Part shown: positions 56,631 through 63,492 of the stretch, piece by piece
Layout of the letters: each line of letters starts with the position of its first letter
Position numbering within the stretch: position 1 is the stretch's first letter
Source of the DNA: Actinobacteria bacterium OV320
GTDB taxonomy: Bacteria > Actinomycetota > Actinomycetes > Streptomycetales > Streptomycetaceae
Length of the DNA stretch: 64,000 nucleotides
Direction: 5' to 3'
NCBI GenBank assembly: GCA_001298545.1
Contig: LJCX01000027.1
Location: 806,001 to 870,000 of the forward strand
The notes under the pieces: generated by a model
Seen by the model: the letters and a program-made list of their open reading frames with translations, nothing else
The model's database searches: none
What the model was told of the DNA's origin: nothing
Program-made: the position numbers and the translations under genes

Positions 56631-57719
56631 ATGACCCCTGTCGGCGGCGAGCCGGAGCTCGCCGACCGCGTCCTCGGGGGCTGGCTGGGCCGGATCGCGG
56701 GCAACATGCTCGGCAAGCCGGTCGAGCAGGGCGACCTGTGGACGCGCGAGCGCATCGACCGCTATCTGCGGCGGGCCGCGGCCCTGCCGCTGACCGACTA
56801 CCTGCCCGAGCCTGCCACCGAGGAGGACGGCCTGCGGCTGCGCCCGGAGTGGCGGGAGTGTGTGCGCGGCCGCATCCACGGAAGCTGCCGCGACGACGAC
56901 GTCGACTACGCGATCCTCGGTCTCGACCTCCTGGAGACCCACGGCTTCGGCTTCAGTACCGAGCAGGTCGGCGACCTGTGGCTGCTGCGGCTGCCGTACC
57001 TGCAGACGTTCACCGCCGAGCGGGCCGCCTACCGGAACCTGACGGCCGGGCTGAAGCCGCCGCTGACGGCGACCTACGACAACCCGTACCAGGAGTGGAT
57101 CGGCGCCCTGATCCGCGCCGACATCTACGGCTGGACCTGCCCGGGGCTCCCCCGCAGCGCCGCCTCCCTCGCCCGCCGGGACGCGGTGCTCTCGCACACC
57201 GGCAACGGCGTGTACGGCGCGATGTTCGCGGCCGCGCTGATCTCGGCGGCGTTCACCGCGCCGACGGTGCGCCACGCGCTCGACGAGGCGCTGGCCGTCG
57301 TCCCGGCGAGCAGTCGGCTCGCCCGGACCGTACGCCGGGTCGCCTCCCTCCACGACACCCGTATGACCTGGGAGGACACGCTCGCCACGGTGAGCGAGGA
57401 GACGGCGGGCCTGGGCTGGATCCACACCGTCCCGAACGCCGCCGTCCTCACCGCCGGGCTCCTGTACGGCGACGGCGACTTCACCCGGACCGTCACGCTC
57501 ACCGTGCGCGGGGGTCTGGACACCGACTCCAACGGCGCGACGGCCGGTTCGGTGGCCGGTGTCCTGACCGGCGCCTCGGCGATCCCGCCGCAGTGGACGG
57601 AGCCGCTGGAGGACACCGTGCGCAGCGCGGTGTTCGGCTTCGACGGCGCCCGCATCAGCGAGCTGGCCCGGCGGACGCTGCGGCTGGTCGGGGAGCGGGA
57701 CCGCCCGGCGGAGATCTGA
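56631..57719 (+). CDS. ADP-ribosylglycohydrolase family protein
   Basis: A 362-residue ADP-ribosylglycohydrolase (DraG-type). It contains LGGWLGRIAGNMLGKPVEQG, GSCRDDDVDYAILGLDLLE (metal-binding acidic cluster), SHTGNGVYGAMFAAALISAA and the C-terminal DVDTNGATAG-like motif GLDTDSNGATAGSVAGVLTG with the two metal aspartates. It removes ADP-ribose from proteins or small molecules; in this window it lies near NAD-linked genes (Nudix, sirtuin). A TAGACC box lies six bases before the ATG. Confidence 0.9.
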   Translation: MTPVGGEPELADRVLGGWLGRIAGNMLGKPVEQGDLWTRERIDRYLRRAAALPLTDYLPEPATEEDGLRLRPEWRECVRGRIHGSCRDDDVDYAILGLDLLETHGFGFSTEQVGDLWLLRLPYLQTFTAERAAYRNLTAGLKPPLTATYDNPYQEWIGALIRADIYGWTCPGLPRSAASLARRDAVLSHTGNGVYGAMFAAALISAAFTAPTVRHALDEALAVVPASSRLARTVRRVASLHDTRMTWEDTLATVSEETAGLGWIHTVPNAAVLTAGLLYGDGDFTRTVTLTVRGGLDTDSNGATAGSVAGVLTGASAIPPQWTEPLEDTVRSAVFGFDGARISELARRTLRLVGERDRPAEI

Positions 57720-57754
57720 GCCGGTACGCGACCGGCCCGGCCCCCCTTCCCCGG

Positions 57755-57796
57755 CACCCCTCCGTCGACACCCCTCCGTCGACACCCCTCCGTCGG
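57755..57796. repeat. Three tandem 14-bp repeats (CACCCCTCCGTCGA)
   Basis: Three copies follow exactly, the last ending in G. The period is two heptamers. It begins 36 bases after the ADP-ribosylglycohydrolase stop and lies upstream of the triplicated -10 block. Confidence 0.9.
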
Positions 57797-57800
57797 CCGC

Positions 57801-57845
57801 CCGTACGCTTGCCGCCGTTACGCTCGCCGCCCTTACGCTTGCCGG
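57801..57845 (+). promoter_or_regulatory. Triplicated 15-bp -10 block before the Nudix gene
   Basis: CCGTACGCTTGCCGC, CGTTACGCTCGCCGC and CCTTACGCTTGCCGG follow directly, each with a TACGCT hexamer. The last TACGCT (57834-57839) lies six bases before the ATG, a leaderless arrangement; the other two are spaced 15 and 30 bases upstream. Confidence 0.65.
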
Positions 57846-58346
57846 ATGAGCATCCCCGGCACGCCCGACTTCGCGGCGTACATCGCCTCCCTGCCCCGTG
57901 TCCTGGCCGGTGCCGCCGCGGTCTTCCGGGACGCCGAGGGGCGGGTCCTGCTCGTCGAGCCCAACTACCGGGCGGGCTGGGCGCTGCCCGGCGGCACGAT
58001 CGAGTCCGACACCGGCGAGAGCCCCCGGCAGGCCGCGCGCCGCGAGACGCTCGAGGAGATCGGTCTCGACCGCGAGCTCGGCCGGCTGCTCGCGGTGGAC
58101 TGGGTGCCCGGCCCGGACCGGCCGCCGCTGATGGCGTACGTGTACGACGGCGGGGTCCTCGACGCGGACGACCGCAAGGCGATCCGGCTCCAGGAGTCGG
58201 AGCTGCTGTCCTGGCGGCTGGTCCCGCGCGAGGAGCTCACCGACTACCTGCTGGGCGCCCTGGGCCACCGGGTCCTGGCCGCCCTGGACGCGCTCGCGGA
58301 CGGCTCGACCACGGCGGAACTGGAGAACGGCCGTCCCGCCCGCTGA
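57846..58346 (+). CDS. Nudix hydrolase
   Basis: A 166-residue Nudix protein. The box region is ALPGGTIESDTGESPRQAAR, then RETLEEIGL: REx2EExG is intact, but two residues are inserted between the GG and the first glutamate compared with the classical Gx5E. Strands VLAGAAAVFRDAEGRVLLVE precede it. It cleaves nucleoside-diphosphate-linked compounds such as ADP-ribose or NADH, unassigned here. It overlaps neither neighbour. Promoter looks leaderless. Confidence 0.9.
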   Translation: MSIPGTPDFAAYIASLPRVLAGAAAVFRDAEGRVLLVEPNYRAGWALPGGTIESDTGESPRQAARRETLEEIGLDRELGRLLAVDWVPGPDRPPLMAYVYDGGVLDADDRKAIRLQESELLSWRLVPREELTDYLLGALGHRVLAALDALADGSTTAELENGRPAR

Positions 58347-58373
58347 CCCGCGGCCCGCCGGCCCCCGGCCCGC

Positions 58374-58574
58374 TCAGCCCTCGACGTCGCGCGGCTTGCC
58401 GTCCACCTCGCGCAGGGCCTCGTCCCGGACGGCGGTCCTGGCCTCCGTGCGATGGCCGCGCTCGATGTAGTCGCGCACGACCAGTTCGACGGCGTCCTGG
58501 GGGTTGCCCACACCGGTGAGCACCATGACTTCGACGACGAGTTCGGCGTCGAGCGAGACAGCGACCTTGGCCAT
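58374..58574 (-). CDS. VapB-like small protein without adjacent toxin
   Basis: A 66-residue protein with a ribbon-helix-helix-like start (MAKVAVSLDAELVVEVMVLT) and a helical second part (NPQDAVELVVRDYIERGHR). It resembles VapB-family antitoxins (DUF2191-like). A VapC or other toxin gene is not present on either side, so it is an orphan or has another job. TACCGT-N6-ATG suggests a leaderless message. The gene is 28 bases from the Nudix stop. Confidence 0.65.
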   Translation of the reverse strand: MAKVAVSLDAELVVEVMVLTGVGNPQDAVELVVRDYIERGHRTEARTAVRDEALREVDGKPRDVEG

Positions 58575-58586
58575 GCGGGGACGGTA
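58575..58586 (-). promoter_or_regulatory. Leaderless-type -10 element before the VapB-like gene
   Basis: On the minus strand TACCGT (58586-58581) is followed by CCCCGC and the ATG at 58574. Confidence 0.5.
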
Positions 58587-58638
58587 ACACCGGCCGGGGC
58601 GCCGCGATATACGCTCGCGACCCGCCGCCTCCCGGCCC

Positions 58639-58651
58639 TACGCTCGCACAC
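58639..58651 (+). promoter_or_regulatory. Leaderless-type -10 element before the sirtuin gene
   Basis: TACGCT at 58639-58644 is followed by CGCACAC and the ATG at 58652. A second TACGCT occurs at 58610-58615, 29 bases upstream. Confidence 0.5.
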
Positions 58652-59386
58652 ATGAGCAAGCCTCTCGTCGCCCTTCTCAGCGGGGCCGGTGTCTCCACGG
58701 ACTCCGGCATCCCCGACTACCGTGGTCCCGAGGGGCTGTGGCGGAAGGACCCCGCGGCGGAGAAGCTCGTCACGTACGAGTACTACATGGGCGATCCGGA
58801 GATCCGGCGGCGCTCCTGGCAGATGCGGCGCGAGAACCAGGCGCTCGAGGCCGAGCCGAACGCCGCGCACCTGGCCGTCGCCGAGCTGGAGCGGTCCGGG
58901 GTGCCGGTGCGGGTGATCACACAGAACGTGGACGGGCTGCACCAGCTCGCCGGGATGCCCGTGCGCAAGGTGCTCGAACTGCACGGCAGCGCGCGGAGTG
59001 TGGTGTGCACGCGGTGCCACGCCAGGGGGCCGATGGAGGACGCGCTGGCGCGGATCGAGGCCGGTGAGGAGGATCCGGCGTGCCGGGCGTGCGGCGGGAT
59101 CCTGAAGCCGGCCACGGTGATGTTCGGCGAGCGGCTCGACCCGGTGGTGCTGGCCGAGGCCGTCGCCGTCACCAAGGCCTGCCAGGTCTTCGTCGCCGTC
59201 GGCACGAGTCTGCGGGTCCAGCCTGCCGCCGGGCTGGCCGGGGTCGCCGCCGACCACGGGGCCCGGCTCGTCATCGTCAACGCCGAGCCGACGCCGTACG
59301 ACGAGATCGCCGACGACGTCGTCCGGGAGCCGATCGGGACGGCGCTGCCGAGGCTGTTGCGGGAGCTGGCGCGGACGGAGCACTGA
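58652..59386 (+). CDS. NAD-dependent sirtuin deacylase
   Basis: A 244-residue sirtuin. The Rossmann motif is LLSGAGVSTDSGIPDYRGPE; the catalytic region is VRVITQNVDGLHQLAG followed by LELHGSARSVVCTRC. Zinc cysteines are in CTRC and ACRAC. VFVAVGTSLRVQPAAGLAG and IVNAEPTPYDEIAD complete the NAD site. It removes acyl groups from lysine, linking NAD state to metabolism (acetyl-CoA synthetase is a known target class). It has a leaderless-type start and ends just before a tandem repeat. Confidence 0.94.
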   Translation: MSKPLVALLSGAGVSTDSGIPDYRGPEGLWRKDPAAEKLVTYEYYMGDPEIRRRSWQMRRENQALEAEPNAAHLAVAELERSGVPVRVITQNVDGLHQLAGMPVRKVLELHGSARSVVCTRCHARGPMEDALARIEAGEEDPACRACGGILKPATVMFGERLDPVVLAEAVAVTKACQVFVAVGTSLRVQPAAGLAGVAADHGARLVIVNAEPTPYDEIADDVVREPIGTALPRLLRELARTEH

Positions 59387-59392
59387 CGGCAC

Positions 59393-59468
59393 GTCCTGTC
59401 ACCTCAGGCAGGTCCTGTCACCTCAGGCAGGTCCTGTCACCTCAGGCAGGTCCTGTCACCCCAGGTGG
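59393..59468. repeat. Four tandem 19-bp repeats after the sirtuin gene
   Basis: Four units of GTCCTGTCACCTCAGGCAG follow from 59393, the last with three changes. Each unit has a small CCTG...CAGG inverted repeat. The array occupies most of the gap between the convergent sirtuin and Ogt genes and could act as a bidirectional terminator. Confidence 0.92.
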
Positions 59469-59485
59469 GCGGGGGGCACGAGCCC

Positions 59486-59995
59486 TCAGGCCTCGAGCGA
59501 GAAGAGGGTCGTGTCGCCGGGGGCCGTGCCGCCCTCGAAGTCCAGCAGGCGCCGCTTGCGGTCCAGACCGCCGCCGTAGCCGGTGAGGCCTCCGCCGGCC
59601 CCGATCACACGGTGGCAGGGCACGATGATGCCGATGGGGTTCCTGCCGTTGGCGAGGCCCACCGCGCGGGAGGCGGTCGGATTGCCGAGGGCTTCGGCGA
59701 GTTCGCCGTAGGTGCGGGTCTCGCCGTACGGGATCCTCCGCAGTCCGTCCCAAACGGATCGCTGGAACGGGGTTCCGTGCAGGCGGAGTTCGAGGCTGAA
59801 CTCCTTCAACTCGCCTGCGAAATACGCCTCCAGCTGCTCCTCCGCGTCCCCGAACAGGGTGTCGTCGCGAGGGCCGAAGTTCTCCTCGGGCGGGCGGTGG
59901 CGCTGTTCGGTCATGTAGAGACCGCACAGGACGCCGTCGTCGGCGACGAGCGTGAGAGGACCGTACGGGCTGTCGACGATCGTGTGCTGTTTCAC
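59486..59995 (-). CDS. ogt: Methylated-DNA-protein-cysteine methyltransferase
   Basis: A 169-residue O6-alkylguanine transferase. The helix-turn-helix and arginine finger are TYGELAEALGNPTASRAVGL; the acceptor is IIVPCHRVIGAGGGLTGYGG (Cys127). It removes alkyl groups from guanine in a suicide reaction. It lies ten bases downstream of the Ada-AlkA gene and is likely co-transcribed, an adaptive-response pair. Confidence 0.95.
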   Translation of the reverse strand: MKQHTIVDSPYGPLTLVADDGVLCGLYMTEQRHRPPEENFGPRDDTLFGDAEEQLEAYFAGELKEFSLELRLHGTPFQRSVWDGLRRIPYGETRTYGELAEALGNPTASRAVGLANGRNPIGIIVPCHRVIGAGGGLTGYGGGLDRKRRLLDFEGGTAPGDTTLFSLEA

Positions 59996-60004
59996 GCAAG
60001 TTCC

Positions 60005-61495
60005 TTACACGGGGAGGAAGTTGATCGGGTGGCTGTCGGTCGCCCAGAGGTACTGGACGGCGTACGCCCGCCAGGGGCGCCAGCCCGCGGCTCGGGCGGT
60101 GAGCGCCGCCGGGGTGGAGGGCAGTCCGAGTTCCTTCGCGGCGCGCCGGATTCCGAGGTCGGTGGGGAGGAAGGCGTCGGGGTCGCCGAGGGCGCGCATC
60201 GCGATGACGTCGACCGTCCAGGGCCCGAAGCCGGGCAGCGCGAGCAGGACGGCGCGCGCCTTCGGCCAGTCGCTCTCCACACCCAGGTTCAGTGTTCCGT
60301 CGGCGAGTTGTCCGACGAGGGTGGTGAAGGTGGTGCGGCGGGTGCGGGGCATCGCCAGCGTGTCGGGGTCGACGGCGGCGAGCGCCTCGGCGGTCGGGAA
60401 GAGGTGGGTGAGGCCGCCCTCCGGGTCGTCGACCGGTTCGCCGTGCGCGGTGACCAGGCGGGCCGCGTGGGTGCGGGCGGCCGCCGTGGAGACCTGCTGG
60501 CCCAGCACGGCGCGTACGGCGAACTCCGCCTCGTCGACCGTACGGGGCACCCGGCGGCCGGGGGCCTTGTCCACCAGGGGCGCGAGCAGCGGATCCGTGC
60601 GCAGCTGGTCGTCGATGGCGACCGGGTCGGCGTCCAGGTCGAGCATGCGCCGGCAGCGGCTGATCGCGACCGTGAGGTCGCGCAGGTCGCTGAGGGTGAG
60701 GCGGCAGCCGATGTGGTCGGGGTTCGGGGTGAGCGCCACGATGCCGTGCCCGTACGGCAGCCGGAGCGTGCGCCGGAAGGCGCCGTCCCGCCACTCCTCG
60801 ACCCCCGGGACGCCGGTCGCGGCGAGGTGCCCGAAGAGGTTGTCCGGGTTGAGCGGGGCCCGGAAGGGCAGGCGCAGGACGAGCGTGCCGGGCGTGGCCG
60901 GGCGGGCCGAGGGGCTCTTCCGCGGGACCCGGGCGCGCAGTTCGCTCGGGGAGAGCGCGAAGACCTCTCGCACGGTGTCGTTGAAGGTGCGGATGGAGGC
61001 GAAGCCGGACGCGAACGCGGCGTCCGCCATCGGCAGTTCGGTCGTCTCGATGAGCAGGCGAGCGGTCTGCGCGCGCTGCGCACGGGCCAACGCGAGCGGG
61101 CCCGCGCCGAGTTCGGCGAGGAGTTGGCGTTCGACCTGGCGGGTGCTGTAGCCGAGGCGGGCCGCGAGTCCGGGCACGCCTTCGCGGTCGACGACACCGT
61201 CGGCGATCAGCCGCATGGCGCGGGCGACCAGGTCGGCACGCTGGTTCCACTCCGGGGAGCCCGGTGTGGTGTCGGGCCGGCAGCGCTTGCAGGCGCGGAA
61301 GCCGGCCTGCTGGCAGGCGGCGGCGCTCGGGTGGAAGACCATGTTCTGCGGCTTGGGCGGCACGACGGGGCAGCTGGGCCGGCAGTAGATGCCGGTGGTC
61401 AGGACCGCCGTGAAGAACCAGCCGTCGAACCGCGCGTCCTTGGACTGCACGGCGCGCACACAGCGCTCGCGATCGGTGTACATCCCGTTCTGCAT
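60005..61495 (-). CDS. Ada-AlkA fusion: Ada N-terminal domain, AraC HTH and 3-methyladenine glycosylase
   Basis: A 496-residue fusion. Residues 1-80: Ada phosphotriester-sensing zinc domain with Cys38, Cys42, Cys69 and Cys72 (TGIYCRPSCP, FRACKRC). Residues about 95-185: AraC-type HTH (LGYSTRQVERQLLAELGAGP, ASGFASIRTFNDTVREVFAL). Residues 200-480: AlkA-type glycosylase, HhH GFGPWTVDVIAMRALGD and catalytic Asp in FLPTDLGIRR. The Cys-methyl sensor would activate the gene with ogt. ATG at 61495 or four codons later. A combined sensor, regulator and glycosylase is known in actinomycetes. Confidence 0.94.
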   Translation of the reverse strand: MQNGMYTDRERCVRAVQSKDARFDGWFFTAVLTTGIYCRPSCPVVPPKPQNMVFHPSAAACQQAGFRACKRCRPDTTPGSPEWNQRADLVARAMRLIADGVVDREGVPGLAARLGYSTRQVERQLLAELGAGPLALARAQRAQTARLLIETTELPMADAAFASGFASIRTFNDTVREVFALSPSELRARVPRKSPSARPATPGTLVLRLPFRAPLNPDNLFGHLAATGVPGVEEWRDGAFRRTLRLPYGHGIVALTPNPDHIGCRLTLSDLRDLTVAISRCRRMLDLDADPVAIDDQLRTDPLLAPLVDKAPGRRVPRTVDEAEFAVRAVLGQQVSTAAARTHAARLVTAHGEPVDDPEGGLTHLFPTAEALAAVDPDTLAMPRTRRTTFTTLVGQLADGTLNLGVESDWPKARAVLLALPGFGPWTVDVIAMRALGDPDAFLPTDLGIRRAAKELGLPSTPAALTARAAGWRPWRAYAVQYLWATDSHPINFLPV

Positions 61496-61610
61496 ACGTC
61501 CAGCATCGGCCGGCCACCGATCCGGCGCTGGCGAGAATCCGACATCGACCTCGCCCGGCCCGCACCGCCCACCGGCTCCCCCGCGGTGCCGGGACGCGGT
61601 GGTGCCGGCC

Positions 61611-62075
61611 TCAGCCCGTCCGCTCCGGCCACGACGCCAGTGACCAGATCACGAACACGTCGATCCCCATGACCACGATCGACCAGAGCGGCTCGTAGGG
61701 CAGGAACAGGAACTGGGTGACCAGGCTCAGCGCGGCGAAGAAGATGCCCGCGAAGCGCGCCCAGGTCACGGCCTTGAGGAGGGCCGCGCCGGTCGCCGCC
61801 GCGACGAGGCCGAGGACGAGGTGGATCCAGCCCCAGCCGGTGAGGTCGAGTTCGTAGGCGTACGAGCCCACGCGGGCGTAGATGTCGTCCTCCGCGATGG
61901 CCGCGATGCCCTGGAGAACCGCGAGCACCCCACTGCACAGCAGCAGGACACCGGCGAAGACGACGCCGCCGGCCGGGCCGGCGTGCGCGGCGGGCCGGGA
62001 CGGGCCGCCGGGGGGCGTGGACCAGGAGGTGCCGATCTCACCGTGCGGCTCTCCGGTCGGGGAGTGCGAGCTCAT
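61611..62075 (-). CDS. DUF7144-type four-helix membrane protein
   Basis: A 154-residue membrane protein with four segments: GGVVFAGVLLLCSGVLAVLQ, GWIHLVLGLVAAATGAALL, FAGIFFAALSLVTQFLFLPY and VVMGIDVFVIWSLASW. The DIYARVG-type loop between helices 1 and 2 is typical. The N-terminal 38 residues are Pro/Ser/Gly-rich. The ATG overlaps the upstream gene's stop as ATGA, so the two are coupled. The function is unknown. Confidence 0.85.
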   Translation of the reverse strand: MSSHSPTGEPHGEIGTSWSTPPGGPSRPAAHAGPAGGVVFAGVLLLCSGVLAVLQGIAAIAEDDIYARVGSYAYELDLTGWGWIHLVLGLVAAATGAALLKAVTWARFAGIFFAALSLVTQFLFLPYEPLWSIVVMGIDVFVIWSLASWPERTG

Positions 62076-63358
62076 GCGGGGCTGTCCTTTCGGCGGGGCC
62101 GGGTCGCGAGGAAGTCGACGATCGCCAGCGCGAAGAGCAGGGCGAGGGCGAGGCCGATCACGACCCAGCCGGTCGGATACGGCCACAGGACAAAGGCCAG
62201 GACGGCTCCCGCGGCCAGGATCCAGGTGATCCAGGCGCGGTAGCGGTCGACGAACGGGCCGACGGGTCCGGTGCGCATTCCGGCGTGGTCGGCGGTCGCG
62301 CGCACGGCGCCGATACCCGAGTGCCACAGCCGCCGCACCAGAGCGGCATGGCGGCCGGGCCCGGTCAGCCAGGCGGCGAGGGCGATCACCACGCCGAGGG
62401 CGATCACCGACCGCACGGAGGTCCGCAGGAAACGGGTGAGCGTGTCGTACACGGACCCGGCGGCCGCCTGGGAGACACCGGCCGGGAGTGCGTCCAGGTA
62501 GACGACCCGGAAAACGGTCAGCGCGACGCCCAGCAGGAGCACGGCGAAGGCGAAACAGAGCGCGGCGACGATCAGGACGCGGCGGCGGTGCGCCGAGAGC
62601 AGGACGCCCCCCGCCACCAGCAGGACCGCGATGACGGGCAGCCAGAAACCGGCCAGCTCGAGCAGCCGGAAGTAGGTCTTGACCTTGCCGATGTCCTCGG
62701 ACTCGACGACCGTGAAGTCGGTGTGGATCTCGGGGATCTTCCCCGCGATGGTCATCCCGGAGTCGACCAGCCGTTGCTTGACCTGGTCGACGACCGGGGC
62801 GAGGTCGACCGTCACCGTGTCGTTCTCGATCTTCACCGCGCCGCCGCCCCGGCCCGTCAGAGCCTTCTCGACAGAGCTGTGGATCCGGCGGTTGGCGTCG
62901 ACCCAGATCCTCTCGAAGGCGTCGGAGGCCACGACCGCCTGGGCCTTGTCGTGCACGAAGCTGCGGACGGCGCTCTCGAGCGAGGGCCCGAGCCTGCCGA
63001 GGGCCTTCTCCAGCAGGGGACGCTGTGCCGGGACGGCGTCCTGGAGGAGTGCGGTGAGGTCGATGCGATCCATCAGCGCGTTCGTGACGCGGGTGGCGGC
63101 CGCGTTCTGGACGTCCTTGTCGGAGGCCAGCGGGCGGACGGTGTCGACGTAGCGGTCGGTGTCGCCCACGATGCTCGAGGTCCAGGCCGCCACCAGGCCC
63201 AACGGGGCGAGGACGCAGCCGAGGACGATGAGGACGACCGCGAAGATCGAGCGGACCCGGTGGTGGGTGGGACGACGGGTGCGCTCCTCCTCCAGGGCCG
63301 CGATGCGGGCCCTGAGTGCGTCCAGCTCCGCGTCGGCGGGAACACCGCTTTCCGGCAT
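62072..63358 (-). CDS. Conserved actinomycete membrane protein, large extracellular domain
   Basis: A 428-residue protein I could not assign to a named function. Residues 1-30 are a coiled-coil-like helix (LDALRARIAALEEERTR). One TM segment follows (FAVVLIVLGCVLAPLGLVAA). A large exterior-facing domain (about 60-230) follows, with repeated VxxALxxR segments. Then come further TM segments (WLPVIAVLLVAGGVLL, VAALCFAFAVLLLGVALTVF and two more near the end). The pattern resembles actinomycete integral proteins of unknown function. Good GGGAG ribosome site. Confidence 0.8.
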   Translation of the reverse strand: MPESGVPADAELDALRARIAALEEERTRRPTHHRVRSIFAVVLIVLGCVLAPLGLVAAWTSSIVGDTDRYVDTVRPLASDKDVQNAAATRVTNALMDRIDLTALLQDAVPAQRPLLEKALGRLGPSLESAVRSFVHDKAQAVVASDAFERIWVDANRRIHSSVEKALTGRGGGAVKIENDTVTVDLAPVVDQVKQRLVDSGMTIAGKIPEIHTDFTVVESEDIGKVKTYFRLLELAGFWLPVIAVLLVAGGVLLSAHRRRVLIVAALCFAFAVLLLGVALTVFRVVYLDALPAGVSQAAAGSVYDTLTRFLRTSVRSVIALGVVIALAAWLTGPGRHAALVRRLWHSGIGAVRATADHAGMRTGPVGPFVDRYRAWITWILAAGAVLAFVLWPYPTGWVVIGLALALLFALAIVDFLATRPRRKDSPA

Positions 63359-63448
63359 GGCGGAGACTCCCTCGCCGTCGGTCGGGTCCGGCCCGGGGTC
63401 GGACCGGTGGATGCCAGCACATCCCGGCCGTGCGGCGGCGGCGAGCGA

Positions 63449-63478
63449 GGCGGGGCCGTTCGGGTGAACGACCCCGCC
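63449..63478 (-). terminator. Terminator after the dihydrolipoyl dehydrogenase gene
   Basis: GGCGGGGCCGTTC and GAACGACCCCGCC form a 13-base stem with one mismatch and a GGGT loop. It lies 15 bases downstream of the lpd stop (minus strand). Confidence 0.8.
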
Positions 63479-63492
63479 CGCACGGAGGGCCG

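Noticed and set aside
58374..58650. Complete toxin-antitoxin system
   Set aside because: No VapC/PIN or other toxin frame lies on either side of the VapB-like gene.
59393..59468. CRISPR array
   Set aside because: Units are directly adjacent without spacers, so it is a simple tandem repeat.
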